A DNA stretch of 64,000 nt from Solirubrum puertoriconensis (lineage in GTDB: Bacteria > Bacteroidota > Bacteroidia > Cytophagales > Hymenobacteraceae), in the NCBI RefSeq assembly GCF_001483135.1, contig NZ_LNAL01000003.1, positions 558,001 through 622,000 of the forward strand. Reading direction: 5' to 3'. Shown here piece after piece: positions 17,844 to 25,699 of this stretch. How positions within the stretch are numbered: position 1 is the stretch's first letter; every line of letters begins with the position of its first letter. Under the pieces are notes generated by a model. The model was given only the letters and a program-made list of their open reading frames with translations, was not told where the DNA came from and did no database searches. Both the position numbers and the translations under genes were made by a program.

Positions 17844-18587
17844 ATGCAGCTTACTCAACTCCATCTGCGCATGACTGCCTTTGCTACTTTTTTAATTGCA
17901 GCCGCTTTACTCGGCCCCCTGCAAGTCACGCTTGCGCAAGCAGCTACCCCGTTCGACCCTGCCGCATTACCCGCCAAAGCAGCGCGCACCGCAGCATTTG
18001 TGCCTACTGGCTGGTTGCTGGAGCGCCAGATTTCCGGAGATTTGAACGGTGATAAGCGCGCCGACCCTGTGTTGGTGTTGGTGGAGCGGCCTTCGCCTAC
18101 TGCCCCCGAAGCACGCCGCGAACGGGCTGTGGTGGTACTATTGGCCGATGCCACCGGGCAGATGCAGCGGGTAGCGGCCTCGGGCAAAGTGCTCTACGGC
18201 ATCGGTGGACCTGATTTGCTCGTCAGCTCCGATAAAATTCCCGAAATCAAAATCGACAAAGGAGTACTGACGGTGCGACACATTTCGGGCACTGAGCAAA
18301 ACCTCGAGTTTACGCACCGCTTCAGCTACGAGCCCAGCACCAGCAAAATGCGCTTGGTAGGCGAGGAGCAGATCAAGAGCAACCGCCAGACACTCGATAC
18401 CACTATCAAAACCACCGACTACGTTACGGGCAAGCAGCGCTCCGAACGCGTGTTCCGCGACCCCGCCGACCCAGCCGGGCAGCGCCAGCTTACCTCGCGC
18501 AAGGATGTAACCGTACCCACCGCCACCAAGCGCTACCTCGAGGACGTGGACGTTCGCAAAACCACCGCCGAATCCAGTATTAAGTGA
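17844..18587 (+). CDS. Secreted protein of unknown function, tandem paralogue 1
   Basis: 247 residues with an N-terminal hydrophobic segment that ends near AQAATP, consistent with export; a second Met at 17871 would give a shorter signal peptide. After it comes the block AAFVPTGWLLERQ followed by SGDLNGDKRADPVLVL, which looks like an EF-hand or FG-GAP-like Asp-rich loop. The C-terminus has KRYLEDVDV. The next gene, 76 bp on, repeats this order. No named family is recognised; a calcium-binding or integrin-like structural role is only a guess from the Asp-rich loop. Confidence 0.75.
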   Translation: MQLTQLHLRMTAFATFLIAAALLGPLQVTLAQAATPFDPAALPAKAARTAAFVPTGWLLERQISGDLNGDKRADPVLVLVERPSPTAPEARRERAVVVLLADATGQMQRVAASGKVLYGIGGPDLLVSSDKIPEIKIDKGVLTVRHISGTEQNLEFTHRFSYEPSTSKMRLVGEEQIKSNRQTLDTTIKTTDYVTGKQRSERVFRDPADPAGQRQLTSRKDVTVPTATKRYLEDVDVRKTTAESSIK

Positions 18588-18613
18588 GCCTGCTAACGCA
18601 GCGAAATCGACGA

Positions 18614-18659
18614 TAAGGGGGCGCAACCTCAGCTTAGCCGTTGCGCCCCCTTATTTTTA
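18614..18659 (+). terminator. Terminator between the tandem paralogues
   Basis: 14-bp perfect arms at 18614-18627 and 18640-18653, then a T5 run. The next start codon is at 18664, so the terminator almost touches the second gene. Confidence 0.8.
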
Positions 18660-18663
18660 GCTT

Positions 18664-19380
18664 ATGCTCTACACAGCCCTGCAACTGCTGATTGCAACTT
18701 CCCTAGGTCAGCCAACTACCGTGAGCCCCATGCAGGCAGAACACCGCGTGCTTGATGCCAACCGGCTACCCGCTACGGCTGCACAAGTAGCAGCCTTTGT
18801 GCCGAAGGGGTGGAAGCTAGAACGGCAACTCTCGGGCGACCTGAACACCGACAAGCGCCCCGATAAGGTGCTCATGCTAATTGAGCAACAATCGCCTGAC
18901 CCGCAAGATGACACCCGCTACCGGGCACTAATGGTGTTGCTGACCCAGCCCGACGGCAACTTGCGCCGCGTGGGGGTAGGGTCAAAGCTGCTCTACTGCA
19001 CCAGCTGCTTTGGTGCCCTAGGTGGCGAAGGCATCCAGCCCGAACTGAGTATTGAGCGGGGCGTGCTGCTGGTGTCGCACTACGCGGGTTCGCGTTGGGC
19101 CTACAATGTGCTGCAGCGCTTTCGGTTCGAACCGAACAGTAGCCGCGTACGACTCATTGGCGAGGATTATACCAGTGTCGACCGGGCCAACGGCTCCAGC
19201 AAAAGCCTCAGCACCAACATGCTCACTGGCCAACAGGTGCTACAAGTGCAACCCGCCGAGGGACAGCCGCAGCCGGCGCCGCAGCGCCGCACGGTGCGCG
19301 TACCCAAGCTGTACCTCGAGGACGTGGACCCCGAGTCGGAGCAGTCGATGAGCTGGACGCCTAAAGGCTTCTTGGGCTAA
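18664..19380 (+). CDS. Secreted protein of unknown function, tandem paralogue 2
   Basis: 238 residues. The short N-terminal hydrophobic stretch (MLYTALQLLIATSLG) is probably a signal peptide. It shares with the preceding gene the blocks AAFVPKGWKLERQLSGDLN, TDKRPDKVLMLIE, a central LLVSHY-type strand, FRFEP and a C-terminal LYLEDVD. The two are therefore an old tandem duplication that has diverged strongly. Two Cys residues (CTSC near 112) are unique to this copy. Function unknown. Because a terminator lies immediately upstream, its expression needs readthrough or a promoter hidden in that hairpin. Confidence 0.75.
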   Translation: MLYTALQLLIATSLGQPTTVSPMQAEHRVLDANRLPATAAQVAAFVPKGWKLERQLSGDLNTDKRPDKVLMLIEQQSPDPQDDTRYRALMVLLTQPDGNLRRVGVGSKLLYCTSCFGALGGEGIQPELSIERGVLLVSHYAGSRWAYNVLQRFRFEPNSSRVRLIGEDYTSVDRANGSSKSLSTNMLTGQQVLQVQPAEGQPQPAPQRRTVRVPKLYLEDVDPESEQSMSWTPKGFLG

Positions 19381-19423
19381 GCAGTTACCGGCAGGCTGCC
19401 GCACCTAGGAGGGTAAAAAAACA

Positions 19424-19454
19424 AAAAGGCCGGGGAGCAGATCCCCGGCCTTTT
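19424..19454. terminator. Bidirectional terminator between paralogue 2 and dnaK
   Basis: AAAAGGCCGGGGA at 19424-19436 pairs with TCCCCGGCCTTTT at 19442-19454. It serves both convergent genes. Confidence 0.85.
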
Positions 19455-19479
19455 CGCCACAGTTCGCGGTTGGCAGCAA

Positions 19480-21438
19480 TTACTTGTTGCCGTCCACTTC
19501 TTCGTAATCTACGTCCGTCACGTTGTCGTGCGGGGCGCCTTGGGCCTGCTGGCCGTTGCCGCCGGGCTGGCCGCCCTGGAAGCCGCTGGCGTCGCCGCCG
19601 GGGTAGCCCTGCGGGCCACCTTGCGCGCCGCTCTGAGCGTACATCTCCTGCGAAGCCGCCTGCCAAGCAGCGTTGATGGCCTCCATGGCCGAGTCAACGC
19701 GGGCTACGTCTTTGCTTTCGTGGGCCGAGCGCAGATCAGCCAGTGCCGATTCGATAGCCGATTTGTTGCCGGCGCTCAGTTTGTCGCCGTACTCTTTCAA
19801 CTGCTTCTCGGTCTGGAAGATCATCGAGTCGGCCTGATTCAGCTTATCGATACGCTCGCGCTCGGCTTTGTCGGCGTCGGCGTTGGCCTGGGCCTCCTGG
19901 CGCATGCGCTCGATATCGGCGTCGGACAGACCCGACGAAGCTTCGATGCGGATCTTCTGCTCCTTGCCGGTGCCTTTGTCCTTAGCCGTTACGTGCAGGA
20001 TACCGTTGGCGTCGATGTCGAAGATTACTTCGATTTGCGGAACGCCACGGGGTGCCGGCGGAATGTCGGTGAGGTGGAAGCGGCCGATGGTGCGGTTCTG
20101 CGAAGCCATCGGACGTTCGCCCTGCAGTACGTGAATTTCTACCGAAGGCTGGTTGTCCGAAGCCGTCGAGAAGGTTTCCGATTTCTTCGTCGGGATGGTG
20201 GTGTTGGCTTCGATGAGCTTGGTCATCACGCCGCCCATCGTCTCGATGCCGAGGCTCAGCGGGGTTACGTCGAGCAGCAGCACGTCCTTCACCTCGCCCG
20301 TCAGTACACCGCCTTGGATGGCAGCGCCCACGGCTACTACTTCGTCGGGGTTAACGCCCTTCGAAGGCTTCTTGCCGAAGAACTTCTCTACCTCTTCCTG
20401 GATGCGCGGAATGCGGGTGGAGCCACCTACCAGAATCACGTCGTTAATGTCCGAAGCCGACAGACCAGCGTCTTGCAGAGCCTTGCGTACGGGCTCCATC
20501 GAGCGGCGAATCAGCGAATCGGCCAGTTGCTCGAACTTGGCGCGGCTCAGCTTCACCACCAAGTGCTTGGGGCCGGTAGCCGTAGCGGTGATGTAGGGCA
20601 GGTTGATTTCCGTTTCCGTCGACGACGATAGCTCAATCTTGGCTTTCTCGGCGGCTTCCTTCAAACGCTGCAGGGCCATGGCGTCTTTGCGCAGGTCCAT
20701 GCCTTCGTTTTCCGAAGCAAACTGATCGGCCAAGAAGTTGATGATAACCTGGTCGAAGTCGTCGCCACCTAGGTGGGTGTCGCCGTTGGTGCTCAGCACC
20801 TCAAACACGCCGTTGTCGAGCTCGAGGATGGAAATATCAAACGTACCACCGCCGAGGTCGTACACGGCCACTTTGTGGTTCGAGTGGTCTTTGTCGAGGC
20901 CGTAGGCCAGGGCAGCAGCCGTGGGCTCGTTGATGATGCGCTTTACATCGAGGCCCGCAATGGCACCGGCTTCTTTGGTAGCCTGGCGCTGGGCGTCGTT
21001 GAAGTAAGCCGGCACGGTAATAACCGCTTCGGTTACGGGCTGGCCGAGGTAGTCTTCGGCGGTTTGCTTCATCTTCTGAAGCACCATGGCCGAAATTTCC
21101 TGCGGGGTGTACTGACGGTCGCCAATTTGCACGCCCACGGTGTTGTTCGAGCCGCTGGCCAATTGGTACGCCACGTGCTTGGTTTCCTCGGTTACTTCCG
21201 AGAAACGGCGGCCCATGAAGCGCTTAATCGACTGAATGGTGTTATGCGGGTTGGTAATAGCCTGGCGCTTGGCAGGGTCGCCTACCTTACGTTCGCCTTT
21301 GCCATTATCGAGAAAGGCCACAATCGACGGCGTCGTACGGCGGCCTTCGCTATTCGGAATTACAACCGGTTCGTTGCCTTCCATTACGGCCACGCACGAG
21401 TTGGTCGTGCCGAGGTCAATACCGATAATCTTTCCCAT
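19480..21438 (-). CDS. dnaK: Chaperone protein DnaK (Hsp70)
   Basis: 652 residues, full length. The ATPase domain shows [17 protein letters not shown] at the N-terminus and [13 protein letters not shown] near 335. The substrate-binding domain follows ([17 protein letters not shown] near 392), then a helical lid and a Gly/Gln-rich linker ending in an acidic tail DYEEVDGNK. DnaK binds hydrophobic stretches of unfolded proteins in an ATP cycle driven by DnaJ and GrpE, which are not adjacent here. No CIRCE element is visible upstream, so any heat regulation is not of the HrcA/CIRCE type near this gene. Confidence 0.98.
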   Translation of the reverse strand: MGKIIGIDLGTTNSCVAVMEGNEPVVIPNSEGRRTTPSIVAFLDNGKGERKVGDPAKRQAITNPHNTIQSIKRFMGRRFSEVTEETKHVAYQLASGSNNTVGVQIGDRQYTPQEISAMVLQKMKQTAEDYLGQPVTEAVITVPAYFNDAQRQATKEAGAIAGLDVKRIINEPTAAALAYGLDKDHSNHKVAVYDLGGGTFDISILELDNGVFEVLSTNGDTHLGGDDFDQVIINFLADQFASENEGMDLRKDAMALQRLKEAAEKAKIELSSSTETEINLPYITATATGPKHLVVKLSRAKFEQLADSLIRRSMEPVRKALQDAGLSASDINDVILVGGSTRIPRIQEEVEKFFGKKPSKGVNPDEVVAVGAAIQGGVLTGEVKDVLLLDVTPLSLGIETMGGVMTKLIEANTTIPTKKSETFSTASDNQPSVEIHVLQGERPMASQNRTIGRFHLTDIPPAPRGVPQIEVIFDIDANGILHVTAKDKGTGKEQKIRIEASSGLSDADIERMRQEAQANADADKAERERIDKLNQADSMIFQTEKQLKEYGDKLSAGNKSAIESALADLRSAHESKDVARVDSAMEAINAAWQAASQEMYAQSGAQGGPQGYPGGDASGFQGGQPGGNGQQAQGAPHDNVTDVDYEEVDGNK

Positions 21439-21773
21439 TGGTATGGATGAGTAGGAGTGAAGGTGTCTTAGTTTAGCAAGCTGCCCTAGGTGCGGGCGGC
21501 TGCGGGGCTAGTTACAAGCAGCGTACCAAGGCCAAAACCTGCCGTTTTGGCTGTCAGATTGTCACCGGTGCTGTGTTTGAGTTAGCCAGTTGCTGACGAA
21601 AATTGTCTTACGGGAAAGCGGAGCCGACAGATGTTCAGAGTTGTACGCAGCGTTTGGCGCAATTACTCAAGCTACCTCTGTGATTAAAGTCGATTCTATA
21701 ACTGGAGCCTATGCTACGGCCGCTCCCCGATGCGCTGTAGCGCCCGTGCCAATCGGGCGAGTAATTTGGCGGC
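21439..21773. other. Intergenic region between dnaK and the Crp-type gene
   Basis: About 335 bp between divergent genes. It must carry both promoters, but no good TTG/TAnnTTTG pair was found. One CCTAGG copy is at 21485. A frame running through part of it overlaps the next gene and has no protein-like features. Confidence 0.5.
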
Positions 21774-22358
21774 ATGCATTCATTACTCACCTACCTGCAC
21801 CGGTTTGTGCCGCAGCTTACCGATGCCGAGTGGGCGCCGCTTGCTGCCGTTTTGAAAACTGAGCGACTGATGCGCGGCAGCTATTTCGTACAGGCCGGGC
21901 AATACCGCCCCCAAGTGGCGCTGGTGGTTAGCGGAGCCTTACGCTTGTTTTACCCGCGGCCCGACGGCGAGGAGCGCACCACCTATTTCTTCTTCGAAAA
22001 CCACTTGCTGGCCGATTACCCCAGCTGCCTAACCGGCCAGCCCAGCCAACTCAGCATACAAGCCCTGACGGACACCGAGCTGGTGGTGTTCGACTACGCG
22101 GTGCTGCGCGGGTTGTACGAGCAGTTTCCGGTGTACGAAAGGTTTGGTCGTCTCGTGGCCGAGTACCACTTGCTGGGCACCGATGCGCGCTTGGTGGAGC
22201 AACTGCTGCTTTCGCCCGAAGAACGGTACCGGGCGTTGCTGACCTCCGGCAAGACCAAGATCCTGGAGCGTATTCCGCAGCACTTGGTGGCCAACTACCT
22301 AGGCATTACGCCCGTGTCGTTGAGCCGAATAAGAGCCCGCGTGGCGCGCGGCGAGTAG
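21774..22358 (+). CDS. Crp/Fnr-family transcriptional regulator
   Basis: 194 residues. Residues about 15-115 form a cyclic-nucleotide-binding-type beta-barrel (SYFVQAGQ, VVSGALRLFY). A helix-turn-helix sits at the C-terminus (RIPQHLVANYLGITPVSLSRIR). There are no Fnr-type iron-sulphur cysteines. This small type is abundant in Bacteroidota and often controls one adjacent gene. The DUF4260 gene starts 81 bp downstream on the same strand and is the likeliest target (inference). Effector unknown. Confidence 0.88.
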   Translation: MHSLLTYLHRFVPQLTDAEWAPLAAVLKTERLMRGSYFVQAGQYRPQVALVVSGALRLFYPRPDGEERTTYFFFENHLLADYPSCLTGQPSQLSIQALTDTELVVFDYAVLRGLYEQFPVYERFGRLVAEYHLLGTDARLVEQLLLSPEERYRALLTSGKTKILERIPQHLVANYLGITPVSLSRIRARVARGE

Positions 22359-22439
22359 GTTTTCTTAGCTTTTGTTATCGTCGGCCATAGGTGGGTGGCC
22401 AGACCTTTGGAGTGTTCACTTTACAATTCCGACGTGGTC

Positions 22440-22817
22440 ATGAAAACCCTGCTGAAAACCGAAGAACTAGCCGAACTGCTGCTGGCTGTAGCTGTGTTTG
22501 CCCACCTGCCCTACGCCTGGTGGGTGCTGCCCGCTGCTTTTCTGCTGCCCGATTTAAGTGCCCTAGGCTACCTGGCTGGCCCGCGGGTAGGCGCCATCAG
22601 CTACAATGTTTTCCACCACAAAGCCTTGGCTATAGCCTGCGGCGTTGCGGGCTGGGTTTTGGGTGTTCCTGGGTTGCTATTAGCTAGCACGGTATTGCTC
22701 ACGCATGCTTCCTTCGACCGCCTGCTTGGCTACGGGCTTAAGTACGCAACTGGCTTTCAGGATACGCACCTAGGGCGCATTGGGCGCGCGATGCTTCCGC
22801 AGCAACAAACTGCCTAA
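22440..22817 (+). CDS. DUF4260 small membrane protein
   Basis: 125 residues from the ATG at 22440. The segments LLPDLSALGYLAGPRVGA and SYNVFHHKALAIA are the hallmark of DUF4260, a family of small proteins with about three or four hydrophobic helices and conserved His and Asp residues in the loops. The function of the family is not known. It follows a Crp-type regulator, a pairing seen often in this phylum from general familiarity. No terminator is obvious before the convergent hydrolase gene. Confidence 0.82.
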   Translation: MKTLLKTEELAELLLAVAVFAHLPYAWWVLPAAFLLPDLSALGYLAGPRVGAISYNVFHHKALAIACGVAGWVLGVPGLLLASTVLLTHASFDRLLGYGLKYATGFQDTHLGRIGRAMLPQQQTA

Positions 22818-22856
22818 TTGCCCTACCCATGCTGCTGGCGTACCTAGGGCATTACG

Positions 22857-23897
22857 CTACCTAGGCGCGAGCTGCGAAGAACATGAAACTGCGATAGGAG
22901 GGAGCAAAAATGCACTAATGGTTTGCTGCCACGCCTCGCGGTGCTTGCGCCAATACGGTTCGTGTCCGCTGCCGGCAAAGTCGTGGCGCTGCTTGGGGCC
23001 ACTTAGGGCCGCGAAGATGGCATCGGTTTCCTGGCGCGTCACGCGCGGGTCGGCGGTGCCCCACATAAGCAACGTTGGCATCGTGATGTTGGTCGCGTAG
23101 GCTTCGGCAGAAAGGTCAAACGCCCAAAAGCCGTTTTGTACACCACCCCAAAACACCAGCAAGTTGGCCATTGGGAAAGCCGGCACACCCATCGAGGCAA
23201 AGCGGTTCTGGGCAGTTTGCAGCATGCTGCCGTAAGGGCATTCGATAATGTTAGCCGCGGCTTGCACACCTAGCTCGCTTTCGGCCCGCAGAATAGCTAC
23301 GGCGCCCATGCTCACACCGTAAAGCACCACGCGCTGCCTAGGTTGTTGCTGCTGTAACCAGCGCACCACCGCGGCCACATCGTACGATTCGCGGTACCCC
23401 ACAGTGATGCGGTAGCCCTCGGAGCCGCCGGCACCGGCAAAATCGGTGAGCAGCACCGAATATCCTAGGTGGCGGAAGTAGGCAGCTTCGCGGAGCAGGT
23501 GCGATTTGTCGCTGGTGTAGCCGTGGAACAGCGCCACGGTGCCACGCGCTTGCGGTACCGGGCTGTACCAGCACTCGAGCTTACCGTTGGGGCTGCTGAT
23601 GTAAAACGTGCGGTAAGCAAAGGCTGGCGGCTGCGCATGAATAGGCTTGGGGTTGCGAATGCCCGTGGCTAGTACCCACAGCTTATCGGCCAACGATAAT
23701 TGTTCCGGACTGATCGTGTGCCGGCCCGGTTGGGCCGAAAAGTGCGTAAAGCGCCACGCATGATTGAACGCAACCACGTTGATCAGCACGAAAAGCAACA
23801 GCGCCGCTCGTACCAGCCAGTACAAACGGCGCCGCTGCTTTGATGTGGAATGGCTAACGCGAGCCACGCGTACCCCGGCCTGCTGATGAGGAGCCAT
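22857..23897 (-). CDS. Membrane-anchored alpha/beta hydrolase
   Basis: 346 residues if started at the ATG at 23897, which overlaps the end of the pseudouridine synthase gene by 44 bp. A longer frame runs antisense-free through that gene's low-complexity tail and is not credible. One N-terminal membrane segment (about residues 28-48) is followed by the hydrolase fold. Ser in GVSMGA (about 194), Asp in WGTADPR (about 282) and His in GSGHEPY (about 310) form the triad. LFHGYTSDKSH gives the oxyanion region. It resembles YqiA/YsgA-like or lysophospholipase-type esterases; substrate unknown. A GTG a little downstream is an alternative start. Confidence 0.82.
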   Translation of the reverse strand: MAPHQQAGVRVARVSHSTSKQRRRLYWLVRAALLLFVLINVVAFNHAWRFTHFSAQPGRHTISPEQLSLADKLWVLATGIRNPKPIHAQPPAFAYRTFYISSPNGKLECWYSPVPQARGTVALFHGYTSDKSHLLREAAYFRHLGYSVLLTDFAGAGGSEGYRITVGYRESYDVAAVVRWLQQQQPRQRVVLYGVSMGAVAILRAESELGVQAAANIIECPYGSMLQTAQNRFASMGVPAFPMANLLVFWGGVQNGFWAFDLSAEAYATNITMPTLLMWGTADPRVTRQETDAIFAALSGPKQRHDFAGSGHEPYWRKHREAWQQTISAFLLPPIAVSCSSQLAPR

Positions 23898-24762
23898 TGC
23901 CCGAGCGGGTTGGGCCCGCAGGCCTACCACCTGAGCGCGGTGCAGTGCTGCCTCCGGTGGGTTTGCTGCCCCGCGGAGCAGCACCAGCCGAGCGGCCACC
24001 ACGCGCGCTACCCGGCCCATCGGTGGAGCGGCCACTGCCGGCGCTCTTGGGGCCTCGCGATGCACCAAACTTGCCACCTGTGCGGGCGGCCTGCGCGGCT
24101 TTGCGGGCAGCCACCTTCTGTTCAAAATTGGGGTCGTAGCGCTCGGTGGGCTTTTTGCGAGCCGGAGCGGTTTCGCCGGGCAAGTTGGCCGCTGTAAGCT
24201 GCTTTAGGGTTTGAATTTCGGTTGCCGTAAGCTCGCGCCATTGCCCGGGAGCCAGCTTGTTTAGCGTAAGCGAAGCAATGCCGGCCCGAATTAGGCGAAG
24301 CGTTGGGAAGCCGACGGCGGCAGTCATTTTGCGCACCTGTCGGTTCATACCCTCCGAAATGGTCAGCTCAATCCAACTTGTGGGAATGTTGGCGCGGAAG
24401 CGTACAGGCTTGCTGCGCTCCCACAGGCCAGCTGGCCCTTCCGGCAGCAGGCGCACTTGGGCCGGCGCCGTAAAGCCATCTTTGATTTGAACGCCGCGGC
24501 GCAGCTGCTCCAAAGCTTCCTCGGTAGGTTCGCCTTCTACCTGCACCCAATAGGTTTTGGGTACTTTGTAGCGCGGCTCGGCCAACCGGAACTGCATCTG
24601 TTTGTCGTCGGTGAGCAGCATTAGGCCCTCCGAATCATAGTCGAGGCGGCCGACGGGGTATACGTCGGGCACCGCCACGAACTGCTTAAGGGTGGCACGG
24701 CCGGCCTCGTCGGTAAACTGGGGCAGGACTTCGTAAGGTTTGTTGACGAGGATGTAGCGCAT
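23854..24762 (-). CDS. RluE/RsuA-family pseudouridine synthase
   Basis: 302 residues. Catalytic Asp41 lies in the motif GRLDYDSEGLMLLT. Further family motifs are KTYWVQVEG and EGMNRQVRKM. There is no S4 domain in front, as in the RluE subgroup, which modifies a single uridine in 23S rRNA. Residues 190-302 form a basic tail rich in Gly, Ser, Arg, Ala and Pro that is probably disordered and may bind RNA. The last 44 bp overlap the hydrolase gene. A TACCTTTG box lies 7 bp before the ATG. Confidence 0.9.
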   Translation of the reverse strand: MRYILVNKPYEVLPQFTDEAGRATLKQFVAVPDVYPVGRLDYDSEGLMLLTDDKQMQFRLAEPRYKVPKTYWVQVEGEPTEEALEQLRRGVQIKDGFTAPAQVRLLPEGPAGLWERSKPVRFRANIPTSWIELTISEGMNRQVRKMTAAVGFPTLRLIRAGIASLTLNKLAPGQWRELTATEIQTLKQLTAANLPGETAPARKKPTERYDPNFEQKVAARKAAQAARTGGKFGASRGPKSAGSGRSTDGPGSARGGRSAGAAPRGSKPTGGSTAPRSGGRPAGPTRSGNGSSSAGRGTRGSR

Positions 24763-24769
24763 ATTGCCT

Positions 24770-24777
24770 CAAAGGTA
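24770..24777 (-). promoter_or_regulatory. -7 box of the pseudouridine synthase gene
   Basis: TACCTTTG on the minus strand, 7 bp before the ATG. The mRNA would start at or near the start codon. Confidence 0.45.
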
Positions 24778-24868
24778 CGGCGTTCCGGATGGCACTCCGC
24801 CATGGCTGCTTGTATAGGTGCAGTACCGATGGGGCGCGGAGTGCTATTCGGCGCTAGTTTACCGGTGC

Positions 24869-25303
24869 TTACTCCAGCCAGTTGGCTACTTCGCGCCTAA
24901 TCGAATCGAACTCACCAGCCAACACGAAGTTCCAGCCTAATTCAATGGCTTTTACTGCACGGCTCATTTCCTGCACATCGGCCACCTCAAACCCCGATTC
25001 CCGCTCAACCCACTCCGCGTATTTGCGGCCGGTGGTCAGCAGGTTATTTACGGCGTAAACCAGCGCACGATCGAGGGTCTGTGCTTTGGTCTCGGCTGCG
25101 GCTTCGGAGGGCTGCTCGCCATTGAGGTGCACATTCACGACCTCGAAGCAGTCCAAAATGTTCTCAGCCAAAGGCTGCACCGGCCGGAATCCTTTCTTGT
25201 CGCTGATCAGGAACAGCGTTTGCAAAAAATCGTCGGCCGAAGGCTTGTTCTTGGAAGTGCCAGCGTGGCGCTGAATGCGTTCGAGGGCGGTAGGGTAGTC
25301 CAT
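24869..25303 (-). CDS. Small cytoplasmic protein, unknown function
   Basis: 144 residues from the ATG at 25303 (MDYPTALERIQRH). The stop of the upstream gene ends two bases before this ATG (TAA-C-ATG), which supports this start and suggests translational coupling. The protein is helical, acidic, with no signal or membrane segment. DDFLQTLFLISDKKGF lies near residue 25. I do not recognise the family. Copies of CCTAGG are absent from here to 26.2 kb. Confidence 0.6.
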   Translation of the reverse strand: MDYPTALERIQRHAGTSKNKPSADDFLQTLFLISDKKGFRPVQPLAENILDCFEVVNVHLNGEQPSEAAAETKAQTLDRALVYAVNNLLTTGRKYAEWVERESGFEVADVQEMSRAVKAIELGWNFVLAGEFDSIRREVANWLE

Positions 25304-25304
25304 G

Positions 25305-25643
25305 TTAAAGAGCAAAGTATAGAAACGGAGTAGCAGCAAAGATGCTCAGTACGACAATGTCCCCGCCTCTGCGCTGCCAAGTAGTGTAACTGTCAAAGCT
25401 ATGTTCGTAATGACGCCACTTACGCGATTTGATAGAATGAAAGGGTAGCCAAGCGCCTACAGTACCACAGATGGCAACCAACATCAACGTTGCGGCTGAA
25501 CTAAGTTGAAACCGGAGGTAGTCAAACAGAAGCAGGCTGGCTGCACACAACCATGCAATGGTTGGTATCAACATGAGCTTCGCTGCCCTATACAGTGAAT
25601 CCTTGCGGTTGTATCGGCCTTGGTCATGGCCACCGGTGTACAA
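25305..25643 (-). CDS. Small membrane protein, unknown function
   Basis: 112 residues if started at a TTG at 25643; an internal ATG at residue 24 (MLIPTIAW) is a possible start too. Three hydrophobic segments lie at about 23-42, 50-67 and 95-112. A charged loop (SIKSRKWRHYEHSF) lies between the second and third. It ends one base before the start of the next gene, so the two are likely expressed together. The DNA is less G+C-rich than its neighbours. Function unknown. Confidence 0.5.
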   Translation of the reverse strand: MYTGGHDQGRYNRKDSLYRAAKLMLIPTIAWLCAASLLLFDYLRFQLSSAATLMLVAICGTVGAWLPFHSIKSRKWRHYEHSFDSYTTWQRRGGDIVVLSIFAATPFLYFAL

Positions 25644-25699
25644 CCATCGGTATAGGCGTCAAATCAGGTAAGAGTAGCCCCTCATCAAATGTGACAGTC

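Noticed and set aside
19528-20631. Long open frame antisense to dnaK (367 codons)
   Set aside because: It mirrors the dnaK codons, has no protein-like features, and dnaK is certain on the other strand.
21439-21773. CIRCE heat-shock operator before dnaK
   Set aside because: No TTAGCACTC-N9-GAGTGCTAA pattern or close variant is present.
23898-24125. N-terminal extension of the alpha/beta hydrolase
   Set aside because: It is the shifted-frame reading of the pseudouridine synthase's repetitive Gly/Arg/Ser tail, with no homologous or signal-like sequence.
24792-24844. Terminator at GCACTCCGC/GCGGAGTGC
   Set aside because: The 9-bp arms are 35 bp apart with no T-run; too weak to call.
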